A stretch of 64,000 bases of DNA from Isoetes taiwanensis (lineage: Eukaryota; Streptophyta; Lycopodiopsida; Isoetales; Isoetaceae), in NCBI GenBank assembly GCA_021234155.1, contig JAJEKV010000041.1, positions 3,462,829 to 3,526,828 of the forward strand, given 5' to 3'. Both the position numbers and the translations under genes were made by a program. The notes beneath the pieces were generated by a model. The model had not been told where the DNA came from, did not search any database, and saw nothing but the letters and a program-made list of their open reading frames with translations. Of this stretch, positions 43,780 to 56,800 are shown piece by piece (within the stretch, counting starts at the first letter, position 1; each line of letters starts with the position of its first letter).

Positions 43780-45380
43780 AAAATGGGCAAACAATCTATT
43801 TCACATCAAGAACACAAGAATGCAACAATATGTACCTCGTTGGTAGCAGCCTAACATCGTCATACTGGGCCTAGGGTGAACCGTTGGTCTTAAGTTTTGT
43901 TACAAAGAAGCATGTAAAAATTGCTTGATTTTTCCGCACCATATTATTGTCTCAAAAGAAATTATGCAATATTCCCTTGACTGGGAGTAAACTACTAGAT
44001 GAACTCTGTTTGCATTCTTGTAAATTTGTAGCAGATATGAATATAATGAGCTAGCATTTTGGCAATCTAAACTATAATTTAGCATTCTCGGATCTCATGG
44101 GCAAGATGCTGAAGAGTTGTATTCTATGACGCCGCCCTAGATGCCATAAAATGAGAACTTTCCTTCATTTACCCCTTATGCATGTTCGCTTGGATCAGCC
44201 ATTGGGACATTCAGAAACAAATCGAAAGAAATAATGTAAGATCCAAGGATATAGCAAGCAGTGTCACACAGGGGCTGTCTAATGTTAGGCTAAACAGCTC
44301 TTCAAACTTGACACCACAAGTTTTGCGGTCCAATATCCAGGGGAGATATATGTGGAGTATTTATAAGTTTCCATTGTGGATATTCCAGATATTATACATA
44401 GCACTTTGCATGACCATCGTATTCAATGTTGAAAGTTGCCGTCCCAGACCAAAGCACAGTCCTGACCATGCAAATCTAAGCTGTCATTTCATACTTCAGG
44501 CATTGGTGTTCCCTAAAACATATTTCCGTTATATATGCATCTACGGATTTGCAAGGACGAGTCTTTGATGCAGCATAACAGTGCCATGTTCCCTGGTCTC
44601 CATTTTTAAAGAAGACCCACTTTTCGCTATGGCAACAAACAAGCTTATGCTATAGGCCACAAATTTCCTTGATATTGCAATGAGCAGATGGAAAACAATA
44701 AGGAAAGGGAGGTAATTGAGACAGACGACTCTTGCCTCAAAAAGAGTCTACCTGATTTGAACAAGGAACTCAGAAATGCATGTTGCATGTATTTAGCTGA
44801 TTGTCTTTGGTTAAGCAACCTAGACCCTGATCTGCAACTGGCTAATAAATTTAACATGATCCCTTTAATGCAACTCCGAATAGCTGCTGCTGTTGTTACA
44901 GCCAGGCTAAGTTCTCTCTGCAAATATCTTTGGACGACTTCTCTCTGGCTACTGATATTTCTGAATCTTGCAACCACAAAGAAAGCAACAAACTTACCGG
45001 AGGAATCTATTTTCAACAAAGAAAGCAACAAACTTACCGGAGGAATCTATTTTCAAGCAATCTCGGCTCCAGAAGGCCTAGCGACCACCACAGCAACCCA
45101 ACGACCTGTTTAAACCTATCTGCTGTCAGATTTGTAAGAATCGGCCATCTGCTTGTGGTATCATCTGGTCTAGCCTCGGATTGCTTCAGGACTCCAGTTC
45201 CGGCAGCATGCCCTAAATGATACCCGTTCTAATCTTCTTTCCCCTTTCTTTAAAACACATTAATTAACACAATCTCCATCCTTGAATATCATAGCTAAAA
45301 AAAAATCAAGGGTTCAGAAAGAACGCACTCTAGAAATACTATTTAGTACACCTCATCAAATACAGCACCGAAATCATAGA
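43780..45380. other. No recognisable gene; one 40-bp tandem duplication
   Basis: ORFs near 44182-44568 and 44688-45113 have no motif I know. At 44977-45016 and 45017-45056 a 40-bp unit (CAAAGAAAGCAACAAAC...) is repeated exactly in tandem, extending one of those ORFs. Confidence 0.5.
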
Positions 45381-45480
45381 AAAACCTTAGTAAAAATCGT
45401 ACAAAACCATAAAACAAACCCCCTGTTATTATGCTACATATTAGACCAACTTGAATACTGGATGCGGGACCATGGTGAAG

Positions 45481-45925
45481 ATAGAATAGAATATGATTTT
45501 ATCGTCCACGGAGACCAACTGGCCTATGGGACCCAAGTACAAAGAGAGAGCAGCAGGGGTATTACTACCAAGATTAAAAAACCCCCGCCCCGAAGGGTTT
45601 TCGGGGGAAAAACCTTAGTAGCAATAAGGATGCTGGCATACTGCACAGTTATATACATAATCACAAGTACAGCTGAGGTTAATGTCGGACAGGGGGCATA
45701 ATTGAGTCCGCGTATCCATTACCTCCCGGAGGTACGATCCCAACAAGCCTACAGAGGCCGTGCTCAGTAGCTCATGCAAGGCCTGATGGGGCACAACTAA
45801 CCGAGCATACCGAGCCCGGATACGCTGGTACGCCGAACAGGCCTGGAGGGCGTGACTTTCATCCTCAATGGCGCCTTATTGACAGCACTGACAGATCGTC
45901 CTCACGCGGCTCCCGAATCCATCTC
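45481..45925 (-). mobile_element. LINE-A 3' end (C-terminus, 3' UTR, tail) inserted in LINE-B
   Basis: The minus strand encodes the last part of ORF2 (RIETGRW, then with frame changes AYQRIRARYARLV and ELLSTASVGLLGSYL), then the hairpin module (45561-45627), the terminal block with GGTCTCCGTGGACGATAAAA (45500-45530) and a short ATTCT tail (about 45484-45498). Strong match to LINE-A copies at 11 and 60 kb. LINE-B sequence resumes on both sides, so the order of insertion is clear. Confidence 0.82.
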
Positions 45926-46564
45926 CCTGTCTCAATGCGGACCTATAAATTGGTATGTCCTTATGCTACTTTTATATGCTGATGATATGTATTGCTATCT
46001 AGGAGCATACAGGGGTTGCAACGACATTTGGATGCGCTTTTATTAAAAGGCATGCAAGTTAATATGGGTAGGACCAAAGTGATTGTGTTTGGGGAAAATA
46101 AGACTGATCATTTAAAGTTCTATTATCAAGGTGAACTTGTAGAAATTACCAATAGCTGCAAGTACCTTGGGATATTAGTGGACAAGTGTCCAAATTGGAA
46201 CCAAGCAGTGCAGCAAAAAAGTAAACGGTGGCCTCAAGGCATTGTATGCCAAAGCAGGGATATGGAACTTTAGGTTGCAAAGAATGCTTTATATAACACT
46301 GGTTCAATCCGTGGTTTTGTATGGTGTCCTTGATTGGCATTGGAGACTTCAGAAGAAATTTTTTTGGTCTGAACTTGGAACAAAAATGCAAACTCCTTAT
46401 GATATGATGCTAGCGAAATGTCGGACGCTCACACTGGAGGCAGAGGCGCTTTGTAGACTCCTTAATTATGTCTATAAGGTATTGTATATTATGCCTGAAG
46501 AAAGTTTACCATGCTTGGCTTTGAAGGAGACACGAGTTAAGGGCTGGTTTTCTGATGCCAGATG

Positions 46565-49240
46565 AATATTCATGATTTAGCTTTGCATAAAGATGATATC
46601 TGCACATGGGTCAAAATGAATATTCTTTAACACTAAACCTGTCCCTGGGACCATTTCTGATCCATGGACCAGAACTGGCCCACATGACCTCTGCCACTTA
46701 AACCCATGTAACTCACGAAAGAAATTTCAATTTTATAATATACCACCATCATTTGAGTCTTCACTTATTTCTTAATGACCTCTGAGAATTTCAAGACCAA
46801 TGGGGTCACCTATACCTTGTGGTGATTGCTCAAACATTGGAGAATTTGGCAGTTTCTGCACCAGTTCAGAACTGCCTTCGAAGCATAAAGTGACCTAAAC
46901 CTTGCTAAAGTTGGAGGTATTTGCCTGTTTATCATAGAATACATTGAGTTTTATGTTCCCATATTTTCTTGCTATCATTTGAAATCGGTGGAAGCCGCCA
47001 AACCCTATTTTGGTCAAAGCTGCTTGAGGTTTAAGAATTGTTACTCTCTCATTATAACAAGTTTCGATTTAATTCTTGTGGCCATGAGTTGCTAACTATA
47101 CGAGCTATAGTTTCATGATTTTTTGGAGTTTAAATAAGTCATGTTAACCTTAATATTTACTAAAAGAATTTACTATACAGAATTATGTACAAAAATATAT
47201 GTTAAAATGCTCCAATAACAACCATCCATAATGCCATGTGGGCAATAAATGATGCGTTCTATTTATATCTACATAGAACATAACTTTTATCAACTTACAT
47301 ATAGTGTAACTAGGGTGTAACCATGTAATTTTTGGAATTCAAATATGATGTACAACAGCCGGATTAACACATTAGAGCATAAAAAGTTGGGTCAACTCCA
47401 TAATTATAGGTCCAAAACTCCACAATGATTAAGCAAATGATGTTTATTGATGAATTCAAGTGGATGTTGTGAAGTTTAGCCATGACAATATATAAATAGA
47501 CCACATAACATTTCATATATGCTTCTTTGGTTCATAGAAAGAGACACTACTTTTCCCCAAATATGCCTTTAAAATGGTTCAAAATGTGAGAAATGACATA
47601 TATAGAGATCTCTTATATAGGTTGTACGGTCTTATTGAAAAAAATACCATGAAATCTGCTTATTTTTTACTAGCATAAACTTCATATCTGTGTTACTACT
47701 ATAAAGTGTCATCCAAGTAGAATAACATTACATGTAAGTTATCTTTCATGTATATTATATTTTTTATGGATGCAAACCTTTCTTAGCGATAGAAATCTCT
47801 AGTTGCATATTAAAGTAACATGTTATTTTTAAGATTTTAATTTATATAAGCACCCATCAGCATTTATGGTCCACGAGACCAATTGTATAGAGCATATATC
47901 TCTTAATAGCCTTATCCATTTTTCTCCATAGAATGATACTATGGCTTTTTAGCTTCGATCACATGATTTTTAAAAGGTGTAAGTGAAAGTCCATGTAAGT
48001 TCAATTGGTCATAAATACCCTATAAATTCTTAATTGTTTGTGCTTCAACCTTACCCTTAAATTATACAAGCTAACCTAATCAATTAATTTTGTCCTATAG
48101 AGAATCATACAAGTAAACTATATGTGAAAGTTGAGATCAAAATTGAATAAGGTGGCACCATTAATAATTTTTAAACCTTCTCTGGACCAATGATGGTCTG
48201 CAAATGGACTGCAGATAGCAATCTATCTTGATTTTTTATAGTAAAAAATTTTCATATTTTTCCTTGGTTCTTTTTGCATTGGTTTCTTGACGTGAGATAT
48301 TTTAAGGATGTGATTTTGTAAAGTCACACCTTAGGGCACAAATCTAGAACAAACATGGAAGATATAATATAATTGATGCTATCTATTCTAGCACAATCCT
48401 TAAGATAATGAACAACAAAAAAATTTTGTGAACAAAGTGGTCCAAGAGCTACTCGTGTCCCAAAACTCAACTTGAAATGGACTAACATAAGGATATTATC
48501 AATTTTTGAATGAACTATGGACCAGTAATGGGCAGGTACAAATATTGTTTTTGATTTTTTTTTACCATGTCTTTTGCTCTTTCCACGAGCTTGTTTTTGC
48601 ATTGGTTTCATATCTTTCATAATGTGATTTTTTGGAGGACAACCTAGAATCATATGTAGCAATACTATCCATTTGTATAGATTCCCTAAAATTGAAAATA
48701 GAAGTAAAAGTCAAAACATCAAATTCAAAGTCAACAAATATTTTTATAGGATTGAGGACCTTGTGAATTACGTATATGCCAAATTTGGACTCAAAATTGA
48801 TCTCCTTCTGAACGAAGTTGTTTTTATATCACAACTGCTTTCTGGGAACCAGTATTGGTTCTCAGAAGGTAGAGGACAGTTTGGACCTTGTCATGTTTGA
48901 ATTGCTCTATCTTCCTTCACACAGTTCGAATTGAGATGTGGTTGTTTGTGCCTTGCTCTATATCTCGTGTAGAAAAATAACATTATAACCAAAAAAATCA
49001 GAAAAATCTTTTTATCAAGACAGTTTTACTTTATGTGAACATGAAGCTTTTGGTACTTGACCCCCCTTGGGTTTGCTAGAGCATAACTCACAAGAATGGG
49101 AGCTGATACATTTTTGTGTATTTTTTATGTGAAGCATGACTGCCATATATGAACTCCTAGAAAGGGTTTGGCTAGTTTTTGTGTTCTTGATTTTATATGA
49201 TTTTTTCTGTGAACCTTCAAAATGCCCTTTAATGGTCCAT
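46565..49240. mobile_element. 2.7-kb AT-rich insertion in LINE-B, partly a dispersed repeat
   Basis: This non-coding block separates LINE-B pieces. Its right portion (48038 to about 48600 and 49035-49230) matches 58408-58940 and 59055-59240. No transposase or polymerase motif was seen. It could be a solo LTR or a large non-autonomous element; its ends were not resolved. Confidence 0.55.
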
Positions 49241-50100
49241 CATGGGACAGGTCTAGTGGTAAAGGATATGGAGAGATAGGGCATTGAAAAGGGAGTCTTA
49301 TAAGATCCATATTAATCCTACATCGCATGAGGCAAAGTATTTGGCAGAGGGGATTTTCATGAAGCATAGGCATGCCATCTGCAGGATGAGGTTGAGCTCA
49401 CAAGGGCTTGGTGTTGACGTAGGCAGGTGGAATGACATTCCTCACGAGCTTAGATTGTGTAAGATATGTGAGACAGGGATACTTGAAGATGAGGAATATG
49501 TACATCTACATTGCCCTGCTTACAAAGATATTTGAGAGAAGTATGATGTATATGCTGGCACGTTGATGACTTTCTTTGATTTTCCAGGATCATGTATTGG
49601 AAGATGTATCATTGATACTTTAGAGTGTAGGGATGATGTTTTAGGAACCTTAAAAGTAGATGAGTTAAAGGTAGAAGAGTAATGCATTACTATTAGAGGA
49701 TGCATTGGATGATTTGTTTTATAAGATTGAATGTAAAAGTTGAATGTCTTATAGACCATAGAGAATAGAGAAGAGAGAGAAGATAACATAGAAATGAAGT
49801 GCTAGAGGGAGAAGAGAGAGAGGGGGTGATGAGGAAGATAACTCAAGCACTTTCTCAAGTGACTGCGAAAGAAGTGAAGGTGACGAAGGTGAAGGTGACG
49901 AAGAAGATATAAATTACATTTGGCAATCCCAACATAAAGCTAAATGATTATGAGTAGAGTAACTCTCCATGGCGATCTTCGCTACAAGGAAATAACAAGC
50001 ATAAGACAAGAGCAAGTATAACATACACAAGTCAAGTCTTTATATTAGATAATTCATATTCTTCAAAATTTGATATTATAGATTCGCGGGAGCGATATAT

Positions 50101-51323
50101 TCACTGAGTTTCAGATACAGAATCAAGAGTTACAAAATCAAGGTTCACACCAATCTTGCTAGTTATTCGCCGAACATGTGCCTTGCCGATTGCCATGGTT
50201 TGAGAGGCATCCATCTCAGAATATCCCATCACAAGGGGATCCTCCACCTCTATGGCCTCTGCTAGGCGCTGCACATGTTCATCAGGTTCTTCCTTCCATT
50301 TTACTGCATTTCCCAAGCAGTTCTCATTCAATTTGACATGCAAATGTTGAATGATGAGATAATCTAATTGTTTTTCGTGTGGAGTTGTGCTCTTACGTGC
50401 CTCCCATTTCTGCATCCTCCATCTTTTCTTCGTCTCTGAATTCTATGATATGTTTACCTGTCAAAAAGGGCAACACCCCATCAAGCTGTTTATTTAGTTT
50501 CCAACTTGTCAAACTGAGGTTCCCAGACGTCTATACTTTTTTGAGTCAATTCCAGAAGCTTCTTTGCATCCCGCATTCTTTTCTCATAGCTCTTTGCATC
50601 TAGCTTACTAGAATCTCATATATGTTAGGAATGTCGGTGGTTTGTGTATCCTTATGTATGGCATTGCAGAGTTGCTCAGTATTTCTAAGAAGGACCTTAA
50701 GAAGCGGTATATCTTATCATCATTCTCGAATGCCACACTCCTTTTACCTTGCATGAGAGCCACTCGTGAAGACGTGTTAGCAGAAAAGAAAGCTAGCATA
50801 CAACTATCGATGGACGCCAACTTATTAACAATATAATAGGCATATGAAGCCTTGAGTTGGCACTTGAAAATGTGGTCACCATCTATTGGGGCCCATGTAT
50901 ACCTTGGCTTGCCTGTGAAATACATTTGATATTTTTTCTTAATCTTATCATCTGCATCTTTATTTTGAGTAAGTGGCATTTCAGGCAAAGGGGTGCTTCG
51001 AGCATTGCGCACCTGAATCAACCGAAGTTCTAGGTCAGGGAGGATGGGTATGACACGGGCCTCATTGCAGTTGAGGCACATGTAGCTAATGTAATACTGA
51101 TATTCCTTGACTTTCTTTATGCTCAACCACTCCGATCCTTCATATGATTCCATTGAAATGTGCGTTGGATTTTATTCTGACTATATATAGGCAAATGAAC
51201 TGAGCCAATGAGCATAACCAAATGATATATCTTCGTTGTCGCCATGCTCGCTATCCTAGTAAACAGATCTACATATTTTTTGCATTCCCAAACTTTTGTA
51301 AAACTAGGGATGTCGATGAACAT
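50101..51323 (-). CDS. Unrecognised ORF cluster (possible host gene exons)
   Basis: Three minus ORFs follow each other: 51323-51123, 51153-50608 (181 codons, the longest non-transposon ORF outside PPR) and 50415-50101. The middle one has SYMCLNCNEARVIPILPDLE (a lone Cys-x2-Cys), then KPRYTWAPIDGDHIFKCQLK and SAYYIVNKL-like hydrophobic/charged segments. The 3' one is hydrophilic with EEPDEHVQRLAEAIEVEDP. The composition looks like true protein, but I recognise no family. Splice sites between the pieces were not established. It lies upstream of, and opposite to, a kinase pseudogene. Confidence 0.35.
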
Positions 51324-51509
51324 CAGAGTGGCATTGCTTCATTTGTTTAGCTTCTATTTCCCTTAAATTTTTAAGTGTAGAAGATTTGGGATCTTTGTAA
51401 GTAATTTTCGGTTATTGATATACCCCATTCAACAACTAAACAACCGTGAAAATACATGAGCACAGGTCCTTTTATGGCACAGGCCTTCCACTACGGTTCT
51501 AAAATTGGA

Positions 51510-52410
51510 ACCATGCCTCTTCTGCTTTTTTCATAACTGCATGCCTACATGGCCTTAAAATATGCTTAGAACTAGATGCAATAGAGGTATTCATTAATCC
51601 CAAACAGTGTGCTTCTCTCACTAAATGTACACATAAAGTGGCTGAGTATCTAACAGAGTGGCAAAATCTAGAGCATTCTGACATTTGGGTATCTAGCTCA
51701 GCTATGCTAGATCTGATCCGTTGTCTCGAGACTAGATTACGTCTTCTATACTTTTGCAGAAGGAGAAATTGGAAACGTCGAGCTCTTTTGGGCAAAATAA
51801 GCACATAACTTATGTGCATTTATAAGGACCTGAATAGCTTACTTAAGAGAAATAATTTTGAACTGGCTAGTTCAGAAGCATTAGTTAATGCCTCTGAAGA
51901 CCTCAAGCATCTGAAGGAATGCTAGATACTGACCTAGGTCATGAAGTACATTATGCTCGACTTGAAGTGGTTGCGGTATTTATTATCACGCATCAGGTTG
52001 CTAAGGTAATGTCATATGTACATGATGATAGACATAGTGCAGAAGGATCTAAAACCTAGCAATATTTTACTGATTCTTCTTGGTCTCTACAATTTGTTGT
52101 TGCCAAGCTGGCAGATTTTGGAATATCCAAAGATTCATTTGGTACTATGAGGACCAACACAAATATGATAGGTACACGGTTATTCATGGCATCAGAATTG
52201 AAGTGGATCTATTGAATATCTGGAAGATTGATGTCTACTATTGAATATCGTTTGTGGTGATGTTCTATTGAACAGGGAGAAACCAAATCCTAAAGAGCAA
52301 TTGGAAGGATTGGGTGCAGTTTCTTTGTACTTAAAACCTTTAGTTCTTAGTAGCTTTAATCCCGATGCTAATTTGCAACCAAGCTTCTCTGACATATGCA
52401 ATGCTTAAGT
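51510..52410 (+). pseudogene. Protein kinase pseudogene
   Basis: The plus strand carries a broken Ser/Thr or Tyr kinase-like domain. An N-terminal helical stretch (51530-51810, with KVAEYLTEWQNLEHSDIW) leads to SLLKRNNFELASSEALV. After a gap the catalytic loop reads VQKDLKPSNILL (about 52040-52075; HRD degraded to QKD). Following a frameshift, AKLADFGISKDSF gives the DFG magnesium-binding motif (about 52108), and MIGTRLFMASEL the activation segment (APE changed to ASE). The tail ends PNANLQ-like near 52400 with SFSDICNA. The glycine loop and the VAIK lysine were not found. Several stops and frame changes; surely non-functional. Confidence 0.7.
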
Positions 52411-52429
52411 TTTTTGAGGCATTAACTCA

Positions 52430-53787
52430 TAACGCAAAACCAAAGAGGAGAAAGGGAATGGGTAAACGATACATATCACACTTCATTGAAAACATATGGG
52501 CCTAAACGTGGCAAGATCGTGCTTGAGCAATTGACGATGAAGATGATGAACCATGGTGGGTGGCCCAATTTTTACAGAAAATGCTTATAAACTCCCAAAT
52601 ATAAGTTATAGAGGGCGATTTAGCTGCCAATTGCTTCTTTTAGCAACTATATAAATAAAACTTAGAATTGTAATTTTCCTCTGCTTCTTTTAAACTATCA
52701 CTCTTCCTTTTTCAATATCAAGGGCAATGCATATTAGATATTTGATCAATAATGAGAAAGCCGGCCTGATAATTTACCATATAAAATACACATATTAGCT
52801 ATTTGATTAATAATGAAAAAGCTAGCCTGATAGTTTACCATATAAAATACGGTATGAAAGTTCTGATAGTATTCTGGCATTTTTCCATGAGAATCTTTAG
52901 CTCTTCTATAAAAAGTAATTCAGGAAATAGAATAAAATTGTCATTATTATGTTTTTGGATAAAGATGCCTTCACAATACTGATATCCCATCTCATCATCC
53001 GCAAGAGCATTCAGAAAGCAAAAATCATAATCTATTCTCTAGCCTATGTGAAAAAGGGCAAAACATAAAATCTATTCTAGCCTAATGTAAACAAGGGCAA
53101 AACGTATAATCTATCCTAGCATATCCTGTAAAATTGAAATCTTTTTTGGTGTGTTATATGGGAGATCCTATTTTTTATTTGGGTGGTAAAAAAATCAAAA
53201 ATAAAAAATCTGTTATGAATAACATATAAACTATTAAATGTAAAACAAATCCCATAACACACCAAAATAAAAAAATTTCAGTTTTTTTTCCAATAAAAAA
53301 ACAACTGGCAACAAACCAGTTCCACTTCTGAAAAAAAAAAAACTGGAGCTTTCCATGACTCTTACATAGTATATCCGGCCTTGGTCTTGCCTGCTTTCAT
53401 GAAAAAAGAGTAATGAAAATGCAAGCATGCCATGGCAAAGCTTCCAAACTTCTAATATTCATCGAGTTCTCAAGGCTATCCACCATTCACCAAACCCTTA
53501 TTGCCCTCTATTGTTTGCCCCTGTTGTGTATTACCAAGAAGAAAGCTAAGATGAAAATTTATAAATCCTTTCTTACTGAATCAAGTTCAGTAGGAGGGAC
53601 CTGATCTCAATATATTGCAAAATATAGATCATAGACCGTGTAAAATTTCTGCTCAACTAGTTTAGAATCTCCATAATCATATTAATGGAGCTTATTTTTT
53701 GAGAGCAAGGCCTCATAGTTCTGCCTGAATAACTGCGAATGAGATGATGCAGAATCTTAATTTGAGAAACCAAATGATGCAAATAGC
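52430..53787. other. No gene; part of a dispersed AT-rich repeat
   Basis: 52735-52850 contains a tandem pair sharing ATTAGCTATTTGATTAATAAT-like phrases. 53150-53310 resembles 59270-59420 (CATATAAACTATTAAAT and CCATAACACAC phrases), so it belongs to a dispersed repeat. Confidence 0.55.
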
Positions 53788-53877
53788 TTTTATATAGAAT
53801 AGAATAGAATAGAATAGAATAGTTTTTTTAACGTCCACGGAGACCAATAGGTCATGGTGGACGTTTTTTTATATAGA
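53788..53877 (-). mobile_element. Minimal LINE-A insertion: terminal block and tail only
   Basis: On the minus strand the LINE-A terminal block ACCTATTGGTCTCCGTGGAC plus GTTAAAAAA is followed by about five ATTCT units. The segment is flanked by TTTATATAGA at 53788-53797 and 53868-53877, a likely target-site duplication. A 9-bp inverted copy of the GTGGACGTT word lies next to it (53859-53867). Only about 30-35 bp of LINE sequence plus tail is present. Confidence 0.7.
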
Positions 53878-56800
53878 GAAGCATATTGAAATGAGTTTTT
53901 GGTGCAAATCCACTTTTATTTTGTTCTGCTATTTGTTTGACGCAGTATGCCAACAGCAAAAATGATGGAAAGAACTATAAACTGAGACGTGTTCGATTCC
54001 AAGGTGCATGCTAAAACAAAGGGAATAATAAGAGTGGAGATGAGCCCTGATATTCCCACCCATGTTCAATAAACTTGTGCTGATTATTCCCATCCGTGAG
54101 AATCTCTCACGGATCAAACATGCTTGCTTTCGACATATCCCATATCAAATTTACCTCCCGATCCACATCCCTCTCCCGATTTAGTCATAGTCTGTGCTAT
54201 GTTTTATTTTCCTTGTTCCCTGTGCTATACTTCTTGGAAGGAAGAAACATGTATGACGCTCCCCAAATCTATACGATGCTCCCATGTATAAATACGAGAA
54301 ATCCCTTTTTCCAGCGACTCTATCACCAGGAAAGGCCTTCTATCTGACTCGGACCACTTGGGATGGTCAAGTGTCCGAGTGACAGACACAAAGGTGTCAT
54401 TCACCCCATGCTTTCTCTGGGATATCCTATATTGCGGAAGCGTAAATACATGTTAGCACTAGCAACAATACACATAAAATAATATACCAGTATGAAGGGT
54501 GGCCCATCCACCATCAATATGAACAACAATATAATACTAACATAACATATAAAATGCATCATAAATGAGGGTTCTACCCCGGGCTCAAACTCAGGGGGTC
54601 GATTGAAGGTCAGGGTCTCCGAATAACAACAGACGGGATCATGACAATGGGGTTGGCTGGCATAGAACAGTGGCTAGGTTAGTCCACTCCATCCGCCTCT
54701 CCTGTGCACATTTTGTAGATAGGCTAAAAGATGACATGGTTGTAGGCTTTTGGCGACGTAATCTCAAGAAATCACCCTATGAGACTACTCCAGGTTGCAT
54801 CTCCCTGGTCCGATGAGGCAGGAATGGGACAAGTCCCTTCCTGGAGCACGATGGTTCCATGGAAGGCTAGAGGACCACTGCGCCTAAATCTGTACGTCGA
54901 GATCACTGCACCTATTGAGTCCCCAGGACGTCGTTTCAGGACCATACTTGAGACCCATGGAGTGTCAGACACATATGTGACCCACACACAGTGACCGACT
55001 ATAAGCCTAGCACATTATAAGAATCCCAGTAGCCACACTTAGCAAGGCACTATGTCCACTTCACCATTGTGTCCATGGAATAATGTTCAATCTTGGCATA
55101 GCATCCATAGCTAGGTGGGCTCTTGTGCACAGGCCGCATTTATTGGGATTTATGGGATTCTAGCTAGAAGCATCTCTACTTCTACTAGCCTTTAGGTCTC
55201 TACCCTCCCTTACCCCACAAGCACAAGAGGTGCAGCAAAAGAAATACCATAAATCATAAATCCATTCGTAACTTCAAGTGGAGCATCAATAAAAGATTAA
55301 TCATTCATCTAAACAAATAAGGGTTAATCCTTAACTAGAATCTCAAGCTAACTAAGCCTACTAACTAGTATCTTGGTTAGATCCACTATCTCTCAGGTTC
55401 TCCTGGCTCTACTGGTTGAATAGGCTCCTCGAGCTCCCTCTCCTCCTCCAATTGCCCCCAAATCGATTTTGGGGGTGAAGCCCCAATTTGGGTGATCTCT
55501 AATTGGCAATTTCCATCTGCCCAATCAATTTGGATTAGGTGGAGATTGCTAAACTGAGTTGATTATTGATTGGATTAATATATTCCTTCCTAAAATTAGT
55601 GTTTTGCCCTAATTTTGCATTAGGGTTTAGGCTAATGAGAATAGGTGCCACATGGCGCCTAGGTTTTCCATTAATTGACATAGCTAATGTTAATTGATAT
55701 GCATAAACTTAATGTAATGTACTACCCCATTTTACTTGAAAATGTTTTCCTCTGATCCATCAAGGCAGTTTCTGTGCTTGGACAAGAGTAATCCTCATTT
55801 TGATCCATCAAGCAAGTATCTTTCACTTAAACAAGAAGGGCACTACAAGATATTTCCCTTTCTGTTCATCTAAGCAGATAATCCAACCTTACTTGGGAAG
55901 AAAGGCCTCCTTTCTGAACCGTTAAGTATTACCATTAAAACTTGAGCAAGAAAGAGAGTTTTTCCTTCCACTAGGAAGCAATTTTTCAACAATTATTTGA
56001 ATTGAAAACTTGTAAATAAAAGAAAACTTTACTCCATTCAAGTTAAACTCACATGCTCAAGCAATCTCATGGATCGAAAAACTTTAAATCTCAAAATAAG
56101 AAGCTAGTAGTTAATCGAACGTGTATTTACATATACTTATGGCAGTTGGTAACTTGGCAATGGTGGTTGTCAAATAAATGATCTAAATAAAGAAAAGAGA
56201 AATTCACATAAAATTTTGATTTTTGCAGCAATAATTTCTTTTGGGTGGTCGATGTAGAGGCTGAGGCTTTGGCTTTAGGTTCTGGCTCCAATCAATACTA
56301 GCTTTCACAATCTGTCTTCTATTGTCTCACTATAAGTATTTGTCATGCTTAAGAATCCCATATCATCCATTACTGGCTGTCTCCAATCATAAGCAGGTTT
56401 CAACTGGTTGTAGGAATTGGTTTTGTTGAAAATTTGGTGTCTTCTATAGCTCATTGTCAATTAAGTAATTTAAAGAAATCACATCAATTCGAATACCACA
56501 TTCTAAGTCGACATTTGTTTTCCTTCTGGCAGTTACAGGGTTCTTAATGTAGAAAGATTCGAGCGATAGTTCGGTTGGATGTGGCATCTTGAGCATACAT
56601 TGAAAGGAACCGTTTTTCGACTTGGCAATATAGGGCTCCACAAAAGACTGATTTCTTAGGCTTTTCCTGTCTTGTCCGATATTGGCAGTTGATCTATACG
56701 ATGGAGACTTTAACACGAGTTGTTGGGTGAGTCGAATATTTCCAATGTCTTATATATAAACTTTGTCCGCCATCTCCATTAAGATACTCTACATTTTTCT

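Larger units (their letters stand above)
45410..49790 (+). mobile_element. LINE-B copy, interrupted by two other insertions
   Basis: LINE-B sequence is read in three pieces: 45430-45480 (ILDQLEYWMRDHGED, reverse transcriptase), 45935-46563 (LLYADDMYCY with catalytic YADD; CKYLGILVDK; LVQSVVLYG; MQTPYDMMLAKC; KETRVKGWFSDAR), and 49241-49740 (RHAICRMRLSS, VGRWNDIPHELRLCKICETG, EYVHLHCPAY, the C-terminal Cys/His knuckle). The first gap is a minus-strand LINE-A 3' end, the second a 2.7-kb repeat. Downstream is a GA-rich stretch near 49755-49825 that may be its tail. Everything 5' of the reverse transcriptase is missing. Confidence 0.75.

Noticed and set aside
51499-51819. 106-codon minus ORF rich in Arg and Ser
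   Set aside because: The plus strand of the same segment reads as the N-terminal part of the kinase pseudogene.
55851-55865. CACTACAAG word resembling a CACTA terminal repeat (also CACTACAAA words near 40230)
   Set aside because: Isolated, no inverted partner and no 3-bp target duplication, and far from the transposase at 12.7-15.8 kb.
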